Source: Phylloscopus collybita (Eukaryota; Chordata; Aves; Passeriformes; Phylloscopidae). Taken from it: 64,000 nt of DNA. Both the position numbers and the translations under genes were made by a program. This document shows positions 48,097 through 60,998 of the stretch, one piece after another (position 1 is the first letter of the stretch; every line of letters begins with the position of its first letter). A model generated the notes under the pieces. The model made no database searches. It saw only the letters and a program-made list of their open reading frames with translations, and was not told where the DNA came from. The DNA lies in NCBI GenBank assembly GCA_027886175.1, contig JAJNNQ010000005.1:3105001-3169000 (forward strand), read 5' to 3'.

Positions 48097-51000
48097 CTTA
48101 ATGTTGTTGTGGTACAGCAACGGGAGGTTTCTGCAAATAGATTCAATCACTTTACTGTTCTTCCTGGAAGAGGCTGAGTCTTACAAGTGACATAAGCCAG
48201 TGGTTTTATATGTATGGAAGTGATTATCAGGATTTGCTTTGATACCAGAAGACACAGATTAACTACAGTCTGCAAACAAGGGGTTTTTTTTTTGTGTATT
48301 CACAGTGGTGTGAGGAGTGTCTGAGGAGCCAGCAAGCCTGCAGGGAAGTTAAATATAACAGGGAAGTTATTAGTGATTAGGAATGACTGGGGCTGGAGGT
48401 GACAGTATCCCTCCTGACTTTGGATGACTTGAGAAATAATTACAAACCTGGGCTTGGTTTACTAGAAAATCAAGGAAAATAGGAAGTTTGGTCATCTCTA
48501 AAGTAATTTCTCATCCTTCTTGGTGCTCAACTTGGAGCTAGGTCTGTCTTCTTGTGCTGTCAAATCCATAAACTCCCAGTTCCTGTGGGGAAACCAGGGA
48601 ACAAGTGGATTAGAGTCCCATGGGATGCATGCATGCATCGAATACTGCTGCAGATACAAGTGATGAGAAATGACTTTTTCAAGGACCTTGTGTGGTGCAA
48701 GCATTGCTTAAGCTCCTGTTGTGCATGGGTGATGTCAAGATTGATTAAACAGCAGGATGCTCTGAAATTGACTTCTGTTTGAAGAAGCTTAGGAACTAAA
48801 TATTTTGGTTCTTTAAAACTGAATGTGCCACAGGGAATGGCTCTGGAGATGGACTTGCCTTGCTGCTCTGTTGCTGCTCTCCTTAAAATCTATCTTAAGC
48901 GACAGCAATTCTTTTTTCAGGTGATTCGTTTGTTTCATTTTGCAGCTCAACAGCTGAAGTTCCCCCCTCTCAGCCAAACCAAGGATAGTTCAGTCAGTGA
49001 TTATCCCGTTGAAAAACAACTGGAATGCAGAAAAATGAAATTGGAAGAGCTGTAGTTCCCTCCTGTGCCAACATCTCCAGCTTTGATTTCGTGAAGCTGT
49101 TTAGAATTGTAGCCCAAACTTTTCAGTGGAGGTTTGATGGTCCACATTATATAGGATGGTGGTGTAGGGAAATGAATTACAGGAAAAAATTAAATAATTA
49201 TCAGTGATGCTTTGTAATGTGCCTTAACCAGGAAAAGGTTAGGTAAAGACTGCAGGTTTGCAGAAGCTGAGATGGACTTTCCTGATTCAGAGCTGAAAAA
49301 GCCACACAGTTCTCTTGTCCACTGAGACAGATGAAAACCAGATCAGAGTTGATGCCCTTTCAAACAGAAATGTATCCAGGAGAGCATTGTTGAGGTAACA
49401 GAAGTGGGAAGGGGAAAAAAAAAAAACCTCTGAGCTTTGACTACAACTGAAATTCACCATATATAGCTGTATATTTTTTTAATGTGCTGTCTAATACAAA
49501 GAAATGTTTTTAATACAGAGTGAGGGGAAGTGGCAGGAGTTCAAAAATCTTATGGATTCTCAGTCCTCTTGATTGGTGAAGGTGGTGGGCAGCTGATGAA
49601 ATAATGGAGTTAGTTGGTATTTTATTAGTGTAAAGTTAAAATCTGCGTGTTGAAATTTGGTGTGAGAAAATACCAGTTGAAATGCAGGTCATAGTGTTTG
49701 TAACATTGGCTTTCTTTTTAAAGAGTTAGTTTTATATCCCTAAAAATTCACTTTTTAAATGTAATAAAGTATAATAATATTCATTAAAATAATTAATACT
49801 TGCATTTGGCATAGCTGATGTGGGAGTTTTTCCCAAATTTTAACATCCAGGTATTTTTCTCTTGTAAAATTTATCTGTTGATTAATGTAGAGAATAATTA
49901 ATTAACTGGCAGAGGGAGATGTTGCACTTCAGCTGGGGGAGGCAGCAGTGGGAGCTGCTGAAGTTGTGCTCAGCCCTGGCCAATCCCACCTGCAGCTCGT
50001 GCCCTTCAGAAACTCATTTAATGGGAACAGCCAGGATTTGAAACCTGCACATGTGTTTTAGTGTTTTCTTAATCCTGATTGCACGCAGGAGGAACTTTTA
50101 TCTGTGTCTGACTGAGTCATGGAGTGTTTCAGATCTGAACTGCAGAGCTGCCAGGCTGGGGGGCTCCCAGAAAATGAGATGTGGGCTGTAAAAGGCTTTG
50201 GAGTGAGTGGCAATAGGAAGAGAAAAGCAGGGATGACCAGACTTGTCTTGGAGGTTCTTTTTGTCAGCCTCTTCTTGATTGCTGGAAAATCCAAAGAATT
50301 TGCATTCCCGAGCTGCAGTTTGAGGGGGAAGCACTGACTGGGATGGCAAGGAGTGAAGAGGTGGGAGCAGGAAGGAGCTGAAAAAAAAAAATCTTTGTGC
50401 AAGTGAAATCTGACTTACAAGACAGTGCCACCAACCTCCCTGGGGAGCCTGGTGCTCCCTGGTCATGCTGCAATTCCAGCAGCTGAGGATGGGGCAGGGC
50501 TCCTGCAGGCCCCTCACCAGGTGTGTCAGCAGCTGGCTCTGCTTTCCTGGCCCCAGCTTGTTTGCAGAACGAGTCCAGAATGGCTGAACTGGTTCAGCTG
50601 ACACAGATCAGTCCCTCCACACCGGGTTTAAATGAAGAAAACGAACTAAAGCAGTTTTTAAACCCTAGGAAGTCACTTGTGTAGTGCACCAAGGAAGCTG
50701 TGGAGCCCAGAGCTGTGCTGTCTGAGGGGTGATGGGCACAGCACTGCAAGAGGCACCAGGTATGGGCAGGTCTCCTGCCTCTTCCTATAAATCATTCCTG
50801 TATCCTGTTCCTTTGGTTTTGGGATATGTGGTTGAGGAAAGACACACTTGTACATTCAATTTTAACAGAGAAGTGATAAATCTTGAATTTGACTGTAGTT
50901 TTGCAACAGTGGTTTGAGCCTCGTTGAAAATTTATGGTTAAATCCGGATTCCTTTTCCAGCAACATTATAAGTGGTAATGAGCTACCCTGGTATTAGCTA

Positions 51001-52547
51001 TTCTAAAAACACTCCTCTCACTATTCCTGCTTTTTGTGACTGACTCTTTAAAAAAAAAAAAAAAAAATCCTACTGCTTTTCTTGCACTGCTGAAATCACA
51101 GTGCCATGTTCCTGATGTGGGAAGCATATTTCACTTCAATAGGCCTTGACAATTCTGAAGAGTATTACTGCTCAACATGTTCAGGCCTTTTGTGAAATGT
51201 AAAATACAATAAATTACAGCTGCTTGTCGCTGTAAACCTCTCGTTGGAGTAAACTGGTGGGGAAAATCAACTGGTTTTCCACAGTCTGGCTTAATGTGAA
51301 GCATGTCCAGCCTCCCTTTTGCTTGTGCTGAGGTCAGGACAGTAATTTCCAGTGCGCTGCAGTACTTGACTACATAAGGAGCAATTCCTGTCTAATCCAA
51401 TCCAGGGTGGATCAGTAAATGATAAATTCTGTTCAGCTTGCAAGCATACAGATTTTCATAGTTCATTTGCAGAAGGATCACGCATCTCTGCATTTGAAGA
51501 CTTTCCATTTGTTGAAGTTGGCATCTCTTAGCATTCCTGGTAAAGTGTGCAAGATGAAAAATACTGTTCTAATGACAGATCACTGTGGAGTATTTTACAG
51601 GGAGAAACCAGCAAATTCAGCTGCTGTGGTTGTTGCAGAAACCACTGTTCAGTGCCCTGGATATTGCAAAATGTTTTGATTTCATCCTGACTTCTTAAAG
51701 CTCAGTGCAGTCACCTGGATGTGTCCGTCCCACCTGTCCATCTGTCCATTCTAAACCCATGAAAACAGGGTCTGCTTTTGCCAGAGTTGGGGGGGTACTT
51801 GTTTTTTCTGAGGTGCTGAAGCAGGTAATAGCCCTTGGTGTGGTCCTGGGTGGTGCAGTTTTCACATCAAAAGCTCCTGACTAAAATATCAGCCTTCCTG
51901 TGATGACTTTTCCCTCTGTTTAATAGGAAATTTCTGGTGCCTGCTGCTGCGAGTGTGGTGCAGATTGTTGTGTGGGCAAAGCAGAGTGGGAGGAGAGCTC
52001 TCTGCAGCATCCTGGGTTATTTATTTAACATCTCAGCCCAGTGTGTTGGTGTAGGTTGTAAATGACAATAAAAAGAAAAAGGCTGTAGATGCATGTTTGC
52101 TTTGCCAGGGTAATTTATAAATCAGGGTGTAATCGGGAACATTTCTACCAGGTCACTGCTTGACCCACCAGCTCCTCTTTACCTCTGAAGTTTGTGTGCT
52201 CTAGCAACAGGCTGCTGGACAATTAAATAATAAGTGACCTTGTTTTCACTTTTTAAACAAATGCTCTAAAGAAAAAGGATATGAGGACCATTAGCATCTA
52301 CCCTGGCATAGGTGCATTCCTCTCCACTGTTAAGATCAGTAGAAGACCCCAGGTTTCTGTGATTTGTAGTCCTTCAGCTGCATCAGTTGAGCATTTAAGT
52401 GCATGTTTTTAGCAGTGTGCACCTCCTTTGGATAAAGATTTCTGGATGCTGCAGAGCTGTTACATTTGTGTGTGTCAGTGGTGTATGGAAAGCATCTGTT
52501 GGCACGGCTGAGCTTTCCACCCCACAGAAAATGTTTTGTTGTTTTAG
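48097..52547. other. Probable intronic sequence
   Basis: No supported gene or recognised transposon. The plus strand is visibly T- and G-rich. An open frame at 48825-49055 contains a segment from about 48945 that follows an acceptor-like tract, but no good donor follows it. Poly-A occurs at 51050-51067. Confidence 0.5.
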
Positions 52548-52628
52548 ACTCAAGATTTCATTATTGATCCTAAAAAGAAGGAAGATGTACCTCGATTTGC
52601 TTGCCCTAATGTCTTCCTGCTGAAAGTG
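52548..52628 (+). other. Candidate exon (exon-like open segment)
   Basis: A strong acceptor-like tract TTTTGTTGTTTTAG ends at 52547. The next 81 nt (27 codons) are open and read TQDFIIDPKKKEDVPRF and on to FLLKV. A GTAGAA follows at 52629, a weak donor. The composition is protein-like (charged core, mixed hydrophobics), but I recognise no family. If the putative plus-strand gene starting at the CpG island is real, this is one of the places to look for an exon. Chance is quite possible. Confidence 0.2.
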
Positions 52629-53340
52629 GTAGAAATTGCCTGGCTAAATTCATGCTGAAAACTTCAGTTTTGTGTGTTGGAGTGGAATTCCAGTTTACCA
52701 GGACCCCTCTTAGCCCAGGGCTGCATTCACAGCCCCCAGGAGTTCTGTGCCATCACTGCCTGCCTGCAGGGGAAATGCACTTAAATGGGTTTTTATCCTC
52801 CTGGACTAGGTGAGGGGCAGCTGCCCATGTGTAACCCTTCCCATTCTTGGGCATTGACTCGTTTGTTTCCTACTCTTGACTAAGAGTTAGCTTTTATCTT
52901 AGAAGGAGCTGGATTAATGTGAACTAGAATTCTTTTCCTCTTCTCCTCCATTTTTGAGGGGCTCCATTCTCACACAGCACTGTTCCTCTCATTGGTTGTG
53001 TCACATCTTTCCTGGTCTAAAAATCCTGCTGAAATTATCGTGGAAAAAGCAATGAAGCCTTACAGAGGACTGGCAAACAGTTTGTGGAATCAAATGCAGT
53101 TCTTGAAGTGGTTGCACACACACGGTAGTTTTCCTTTTAGTTTAATCTGTTCATAGGTCTTGCAGTTTTTCAATTTCTCACTGTAATTTTTGTAGCTGTT
53201 TGATTTTGAATCTCACGTGGACTATTTTTGCTGTTGCTGAAGAAAATAAAAAATCTCTACGGCCGCGGTAAAGAGCAGTGTTTGTAATGCTTTAAAAGCT
53301 GTGGTTTATGGTCTCCTTGAGCATCTCTTTTCCTTGATAG

Positions 53341-53412
53341 GCTTCAAATGTCAACAGAAGAGGTGTTACATCTAGCAGTGCTGTTCTTCTGCGACTGTTA
53401 AATGGAGGATAA
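53341..53412 (+). other. Candidate exon (exon-like open segment)
   Basis: A very good acceptor-like tract CATCTCTTTTCCTTGATAG ends at 53340. The following frame reads ASNVNRRGVTSSSAVLLRLL and stops at TAA about 70 nt later; it is in the same phase in which the 52548-52628 segment ends. Another frame is also open here, so the evidence is weak. Confidence 0.15.
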
Positions 53413-54310
53413 GTAGGGTTTCATGCCCTCTTCTCCTGGAATAAGAAGTTGTGGGTTTTGCTTGGCACTTTTTTTTTTCTTTTTACTGTAGCAGGTTCTT
53501 CCCTGCCACAGTGGTTCAGGCACTGAAAACCCCAGATGAGAAAATCCCAGCATTTCATCAGGTGCACTTGGAGGCTGTTGTTCTGCAGATCTGTCCTCCT
53601 CCAAAACAGCTGAAATGAGTGTGACCTTGATGAGGGAACGCCCCATCCTCTGCAGAAGCACAGCCCTGGGAGCCCCTGGCTGGACAGGGAGTGATGCCAG
53701 TGCCTGTGGTGTTTGCTGAGCCCTGAGCTGGTGTGTGACACGGCTGGAAATGGAACTGGTGGCACTTGGGGCCTCTCCAGGAGGCGCTGAGGTGACAGAA
53801 AGGACTTCCCCAAGCTTTTTTTTTTTTTTTTTTTTTTTCCATGCTTACTTCAAGACCTGCCGAGAGGGCTGGAGTGTCTCCTGTTTGTTACTCATTCAGT
53901 TCCCAGCTTGGATGGAACTTGATCAAGCCCTCTTGTAAGTCCTTAAGGCTTTGACCTTGTCCCTATCACGTCCCATAAATACCCTTGACGAGGCCCATTG
54001 TGGGTTGATAGCTTTCCTTCCAGGTTTATTTTCATGAAGAATCTGAACAGCCCTCAGTGGGTGTGAATGGCTGCGGTGTTTACACTCCTTTCTGAAGCTC
54101 TTCCACTTGCAAAAGTAGCGGCACAAAGCAGCTTCTTCATAGTCAGGCTCCACTTAGAAACGTGAAATAATCCCTGGCTGTGAAGCTGGTTTTACTGTGC
54201 CATTCCCTAAGCCATGCAAGGGAAACACCAAGGAAAACAAACATGGAACTCATCTCCTCTACTCAACTGTGGCTGACTTCTCCTGGACAGAGTTGTTTTT
54301 GGGAGGGAAC
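53413..54310. other. Probable intronic sequence
   Basis: No supported gene. It contains a 23-base T tract at 53816-53838. A donor-like GTAAGT follows CAAGCCCTCTT at 53935, and an acceptor-like tract lies 35 nt earlier. That would make a very short exon of background plausibility. Confidence 0.5.
53816..53838. repeat. Poly-T tract (23 T) followed by CCATGC
   Basis: A pure T run followed immediately by CCATGC. The T tract at 55296-55319 is followed by the same six bases. Confidence 0.95.
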
Positions 54311-54568
54311 TTTGTGGTGGTTGTGGTTTTTTTTGTTGTTTTGTTGGTTTTTTGTTTGTTTGTTTGGGTTTTTTATGTTTTTGTTTTGTTTGGTTTTGTT
54401 TTTGTTTTTTTGTTTGTTTGGTTTTTTGGGTGTTTTTTGGGGTTTTTTTTTGTGTGTGTGTGTGTTTTGTTTGGTTTTTTTTTTTTTTTTTTTTTTTTTG
54501 GTTGGTTTTTTTTTTGTTTGTTTTTGGGTTTTTTTGTTTGGTTTGGTTTGGTTTTTTTTTCTTTTTTC
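54311..54568. repeat. T/G low-complexity block
   Basis: About 258 bases of almost only T and G with GTTT, GGTTTT and a short (GT)n run near 54452-54465. It resembles the block at 19397-19624. The open frames are artefacts. Confidence 0.97.
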
Positions 54569-55842
54569 CTTGGTCAAAGGGCAAGAATGACTCCTGAAGC
54601 ATCTGTCCCAAGTGTAACTTAACCTGAACACCGTTTGCCATCACTTGCTGGATGTTCTCCAGAGTTAAGAAAGTTGCCTAAGCTCTTTATCTGGAGCTAA
54701 GCAGCTTAAGGAAGTTGCAAAGCTCCAGCACCTCCTGCTTCCTCCTGTTGAGGTCTTTTAACAGAGTCCTCCTCTCTTCCCCAGCATCTGAACATCCTGA
54801 TGTTGCAGATTTTGATAGCCTGCACAGTTACCTCCTCCTGCCTCTGTGTCACCCTGAAAGAACCAAAGGCTCCCAGCCCTTTGTGTAGTTGTGGATACAG
54901 AATGAAAACACAACAGTAAAACGTGTGAAACTGATAGAAAACTGATAGTGCCGAGGCTTGGGATTAAATCTGGAGTTTTCTCCAGTCTGTTCTTGTTCTG
55001 AGATGGACTCTTGATTACTTAATGCAGAACAGGCATCAGTTCTGATCTGGGTCATTGAATCCCTTTAATTCCCCATCTGGTACCTGCTGCGTTTTTGAGA
55101 ACCTTGGGCATTGTCACATTAGGTGCTTCCATGAAAAAAATTATATCAATATCTCAAACATATAAATCCCTGATGATCTAGACATGCTTCCCCTTGGTGT
55201 CTGAGGACGTTCTCTGTCCAGCAGATAGTAGTTTAGAGTGACATTTTTAAGAGAACCAGCTTGGAATTTTTACTTGAAAATACAACATGCAGAACTTTTT
55301 TTTTTTTTTTTTTTTTTTTCCATGCAGGTAAACTAGGAAAATCAGGAGAAGGAAAATAGCCTCCTCTGTCCTGATACCCCTTTACAATATTGGAACAAAG
55401 GCCATCTTCTCCTAGCCCTTGGCTGCCTGCAGCAGGGAGAGAGGAATCAGCAGTTCCTCCGTATTTTCAAAAAAATCTGAAGTGCATTATTCCCCAGAAT
55501 AAGCACTGCGGACAGTTAAGTGCCTGTAATTCTAATGCAAATTTCTTTTAATTCTAGATTGGTAAAGATCCACATTTTTCTTTTCCAAAAGGCTCAGCAG
55601 CTTGTCCAATAAGCCTAATTAAAGGTGGTAATGGGCATTCCGTTCTCAGATTGATTTATTCCTGTGCAAAGTGATTTGAACCGGTTAAATGGCACCTGTG
55701 AAAAGGGGTTGAGATACAGGCAAGGATGGCAGCAGAGAGCTGATAAGATTTTCTTACTTTCACAAAAGAAATGTTAATGTTGCACTGATGAAAAAGCCAT
55801 TTATTCCCTCCTTTTGTAAAGTTTAACTCATAATGAACTTAG
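54569..55842. other. Probable intronic sequence
   Basis: No gene or recognised transposon. A 24-base T tract lies at 55296-55319. Confidence 0.5.
55296..55319. repeat. Poly-T tract (24 T) followed by CCATGC
   Basis: A pure T run. The downstream hexamer is shared with the tract at 53816-53838. Confidence 0.95.
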
Positions 55843-55986
55843 AATCCCAGAATGGTTTGGGTTGGAAGAGACCTTAAAGGGACCTTCCACTGTCCCAGGC
55901 TGCTCCAAGCTCCTTCCATCCTGGTCTTGGACACTTCCAGGGATCCAGGGGCAGCCACAGCTGCTCTGGGCACCCTGTGCCAGGGG
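55843..55986 (-). mobile_element. CR1 LINE fragment, minus strand
   Basis: The plus strand reads AATCCCAGAATGGTTTGGGT, GGCTGCTCCAAGCTCCTTCC, GGGATCCAGGGGCAGCCACA and CACCCTGTGCCAGGGG. This is the reverse complement of a CR1 3' end. It is 5'-truncated to about 145 bp. Confidence 0.92.
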
Positions 55987-56409
55987 ATCTCTCTCCAGAT
56001 GCAGGAAACTGCAGTTCTGGGCACACTTGTTGTTATTTATCTGGTTCCTTGCAAACCCCCCTGAGGGATGCATTATTCTGATCAATTCCGTGAGTTCTCT
56101 TTGCGTTGTGTGGAGGATTCCTAAAAAACCCAGCCCTTTGTTTCACTGGGATATGTTTTACATACCTGAGACTTCCCTGGCTAAAAGGGGTTGATGCTTC
56201 TAGAAGCAAAATCCCAGCAAGGCTTTATCATCAGTTGGCAAAAGGGCTCTGGCTGTGTTCCTCCTCTCCACGATGTCCAATATATGGAGATCCAATTAAT
56301 ATTACAGGAAAGTGAAAGGAGTCTTGAAAGTCTCCTTTAATATCAGGCTTTGAAAAACCCTGCTTCTCTGATTCATTGTGATCAGGTGAATTTAATGGCC
56401 TGCTTAATC

Positions 56410-56435
56410 AAAAAAAAAAAAAAAAAAAAAAAAAA
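56410..56435. repeat. Poly-A tract (26 A)
   Basis: The longest pure A run in the window. No retroposon was recognised beside it. Confidence 0.95.
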
Positions 56436-57020
56436 GAAGCTAAAGGCTCCAAAAGCCTTTGTAGAATTAAAATTCTTTTTTATGAGTTAAAAACACTCAT
56501 TGCAGGCACAGCTTCAAGTACTCTTGTGCTCGGTTTTTTCGTAGATGAGTTTACACTTTGTTCTTGCATTAATGGCACCACTTGAAGCCAGGCACAATGT
56601 GTTCTTCAGGACTCTGATTTTCACCTTTGCTCTCCTGTACCATGGAGGATGCAGAGGTGTCCCAAATATTTTAGCAGCTGCAGCTGTTAGAGGCTATGAG
56701 TAACAGATGTGACTACTCAAATTCCATATTCAGCTTAGGATAACTTTTCTCTGTTAGGGGAAGATGAGAACCCATCCAATATGTGTGTTGGTACACACAA
56801 ATATCCATTCTTCAGAGAGCATCTTTCCTCCTGATGATGGTGACTCCAGAAAAATGAAATGCAGAGGATCTGGAGTTCTCTGGGAACATCTGGAAAGAGT
56901 TAAGTGGAGCTGCCCCTAAATCTCAAAGGTTTGTGAAGAAACATTAGGTAGGGACTGCGCTTCAGCACAGAAAAATACAGATTTAGTGGTGGATTGGATT
57001 TATGTAGCACATCTCTTGTC

Positions 57021-57062
57021 TCTGTTTATAATATGGTGTCTTCTGTTTATTATATGGTGTCT
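57021..57062. repeat. 21-bp direct tandem duplication
   Basis: TCTGTTTATAATATGGTGTCT is followed at once by the same 21 bases with one A-to-T change. It is a recent local duplication. Confidence 0.95.
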
Positions 57063-60000
57063 TCTGGCCCCTTCCTTCCTTTCCTGGCTCAAAACACAGG
57101 ACTGCTGTTAAACCACATAAACAGTTTCCACTCTGTGCTTTAAATCAAGGTGCTAGTGGATCTTGCTAGAGGGAATAAAGCAGCTTTGTGTGCCTGTAGC
57201 CCACTGCAGAAGGGCTGAGCGTCTCTGGTTCAGTGGGTTTATTGGTTTTTAAAGAATTATGAATTTAGTTTGAGGTCATTTCTGGAAAAGCACTTTCTCT
57301 TGGTCTGCAGTACACGATTAATGGTGAGAGCAACGCCAAGTGCATTAAGACATGAAGTGAACCTTGGAGATCTGAAAGAAAAACAGCATCTTCTTGGGCC
57401 TGGGGCTTGCTGCTGCTTTCCTGTTAGACATGGTGCAAAAGAATTGTTACTCTCTGAAGGGAAGTGGTATTTGGGAAGTGGAGCTTTTTGGTTAGTAAAG
57501 CTCCCAGTGCAGCTTTTCTGGAGTTATACCTCAAACTCACTTTGGTGCTTTAATTAACCTCACAACAATATTATTATTATCATCATCATGATGAAGTAAA
57601 GCTCCTGAACCTCAGAACTGAAGTTTTATTTCTCCATCCCCCTGCAGGGGCTCTCTCTGCATCACCCTTCTGCAGATTTGTTTGCCTGCCAGGGGAAAAT
57701 GCGGGGACATTTTGTGTCTTGGCACTTTCAGTACAAACCAATTAACCTCTCTCCCCATCTTCTTTTCCTTCCATGTTTTTCAGACCTTTGTCAGACAGAG
57801 ATTTCCTAATTTGAATTTAGTTCCTAAGTCAAGACATGGATTTTTTTTGGTTTTTTTTTTTTTTAGTTCTTTAGGTACTCTTAGGTTCATCACCACTGAA
57901 TGTTAACTCAGTGTAGCGCTCTGCTCCTTCCAGTTTTGTTTGGGTTTTTGGTGGTTTTTTTAAAAACCAAAGCTGTCAAACTTGCCTAGCAAACTCAGTG
58001 GAGTCGTTGTCACATCTAACCTTGTACTGATATTTAAAGAGATCTTGTTAAGTAATTTAAATACTTGGTTGTTTTTTTTTTTTCCTCCCTGAAAGTGAGG
58101 CTTCATTACATGGGAAGGATAAAAGAGGTGTTCACAGTTGTTGGGCTGAAAAATCTGGTTCTTCCTTTCCTGCTTTTGGTGAATCAGCCCTATTTGCATT
58201 CATTAATCTTGGGATGGGCTGTAACATTCATCTCCTAGTGTCAGTGGAAGAAAACTCAGTGGAACTTAACCTCCAATTTCTGCTTTTTCCAAATTATGGT
58301 TTTAGGCTGAGACTCGTTTTCCTGAAGACACAAGGAACAAAGCTACCCAAACAACAATAGCTATAATATCTAGATTGGGCAAAACTGAGATGAACTTCCC
58401 CTTCCATCACAGGGGTCTGGGTGCTGGCCTCCTCCAGCAGTGAGTTAATGAAGCAAATGTGTATCTAAACTAATGCTGGAATTAAGTGGATTAATGAAGG
58501 AGAGCAGGGATTGTGGACAGCAAAACACAGAGAAGGTGAGGAGTGGGAGGAGGTGGCGAAGTGTGTTCGTTAAAATGAAAATAATCATTGAAAAAACATA
58601 CTCTGTGTTATTAATATTAACCATTGAATGGTTTGATTCTCTTGCTCTCCTGTCATGTGCACACGAATCAGCCACACTCATCCCCTGAACATCCCCAGAT
58701 GGTTTTCTCATGGCCTCTTGGGGTTTTGTTCTGACTCCTGGTTGGGTGTTTTTTTTTTTTTTTCTCTTACAATCTCAGTTTTTGATTAATATCTGTGCTA
58801 CTGCTTTGAAATTTGGCTGAAATGGCAGTATTCAAGTTCTCAGGCAATGTCTCATAGTTTCCTTTGTAAAAAAAAGAAAAGAAACTTTTTCATAAAAATA
58901 TTTGAGCATTTCCCTCCTATTCATAAGAGAGGAAACTCTCTCAGACTGAAGAACTTTTCAAGTGAAACTTCATAGACATCAATGTAGATTAAGCTGCCTC
59001 GGTCTCAAGTAAGAAATAGAGGAGGGGGGGAAGAAAAAGTGCTGAAATGGGTTCAGCTTTAACCATTCAGCTGTGACTTTGAGCCTTTCTTTCCTTTCAC
59101 ATCAGTGCTCTATGCTGCAGGGGATTATTTTCCTGCATGTGACTTGGAGGGAGATAATCACAGACAGGATAGATTAAGGGTACCTGTGGCCATATCTCCC
59201 AAAGCTCAGTTCCTTGCTGAAATTGGGGAATATTTCTATCAAGCTCCTCCATTCCCAGACTACATATATATATATATTTATTTGAAAAGAGTAAGAAAAA
59301 ACTGGCAAAGCTGTATATGAAATGTAAAGTTCACATTTTTTTCCTTTATTCCTCTTGTTTGCTTCCCTGCTTGAAGTATCTATCCCAGCTTCTTCTCTTG
59401 CTTTATTACTGCTTGAGAATTAGTTCTTCTGTGATTAAAGAGAGACAAAACATCTCCTTACCTGTTGCATGTTGGGCCGCAAACAAATGTGATGCTGGAA
59501 CATCAATTTTATGTCAGCTTTGGTCTGGGGAGTTTCACTGATGTTGGTCAGGAAGAAACAAATGTGTAATATAACAATAAAATATCAAATTCACACCATG
59601 TGTAGCATCCATTTAGAGGGCAATCATCTGCCTTTGTGTCATGCAATACATTTATTTGTTTGAGTTTTTGATGGATTAGACTCTCTAATGTTAAAAACCC
59701 CCAAATAAAACCAGCTCAGACATCTGCAGGGCGGTGGGGAAAGGCTGTCCTGTCTTGCTCTGAGTAAATTGGCCAGAAAAGTCTGCATTAAAATGCATTA
59801 TTAAAGAGTTTAAAATCTGCAATCTTGGAGGCTTTTTCCATTTAAAAGCCAAGTTGAGGCCAGGGCGCTGTGGGAAGCCCCAGTGCCATGGGTGGCATTT
59901 GGGTGGGAGAGGTGCAGGTTCTTATAGTCACATCTGTTAGGAATTCTTTTTAATTTCTAGTGGGACAGAGAAGTAACTGCACTGCTTTTTTTCTGGAAAA

Positions 60001-60314
60001 TTCCTGGCTAATGCAGTGCACAGGTCATGTTTTAAGGTTGGATTGGGTGTTTTAAAGGTGTGGTGGTGTATGGGGGATTTCTTCCTCTATTGGGTTGGTC
60101 ATAGGACAAAAATGCCATTTAAATGGAATAAATTTTCTTGTAGGCACTTGAGCATTAATGAGACTTGGAAGGAGGAAAGAGAGGGTGAGAAGGAGAAGTT
60201 TTTTCTGCCATTCTCTCTTTAGTGCACATTATTAGACTGATACATATCTATATCTCTCTGTAAATAATGTGTGTTATCTATGTGTAGGTAGCAACACATT
60301 TTACTGTTTAACCT

Positions 60315-60358
60315 AAAAAAAAAAAAAAAAAACCAAACAAAAAAAAAACCAAAAAAAC
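60315..60358. repeat. A-rich tract with CC interruptions
   Basis: An A run broken by CCAAAC and CC words, about 44 bases. It is simple sequence. Confidence 0.93.
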
Positions 60359-60998
60359 CTAGAGTTTTTCAGTCCCTAAGTGGCTGACTGTTTCATTTGT
60401 CAGCTCTAAAGGTATTCAGCACAGAATGATCTTTCTCATATGTTGCAGTTTAAATTGTCAGTGTAAGGGAAGTTTAGTGGGTTGGAAATGTTGTTTCTGT
60501 CTACTCTGATGGAGTTTGAGTTTCTCCTGCAGTGAGAAGGACCAAGCAGGCTGGAGTGCTCATTTTGATGAGGATTTTTGGGACTAGGAGCAACCATAGG
60601 GAGCTCTGAAAATCAAAGTAATGTAGGAGAAAGCAAACACGGGGCCCTGCTGATGTAAATTTTGGTACGTTTGGATGTTGAGAGTATTTTTGTGTTGAAT
60701 TTTACATTCTTTTAAGTTGCAGAGTAATATTGTCAGCACTTTTTAAGTGGAATGTCTGTTTTGTGGTGTTTAATGGGCTGACTATGGTTGGGTTTTTTTG
60801 TTTCGTATTTAATTGGTTTTAAATCTTTGTGTTGGGAGGGAGTTGAGGGCAGGCTTCAGGTTTGTGCTGGGTTTTTTGTTCCCTTTATTCAAGTGCTTGC
60901 TGGCCTGTTGTCACTTTGCTCCCTGGATGCCTCAGTTCAGGATCTGCCTGAATTTCACCTCCTGGGATTTGAATCCCATCTCATGTGTAGGATCTTGT

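Noticed and set aside
48944..49055. Protein-like open segment after an acceptor-like TTTCATTTTGCAG
   Set aside because: No adequate donor follows and the frame ends in a stop after about 37 codons; not separable from background.
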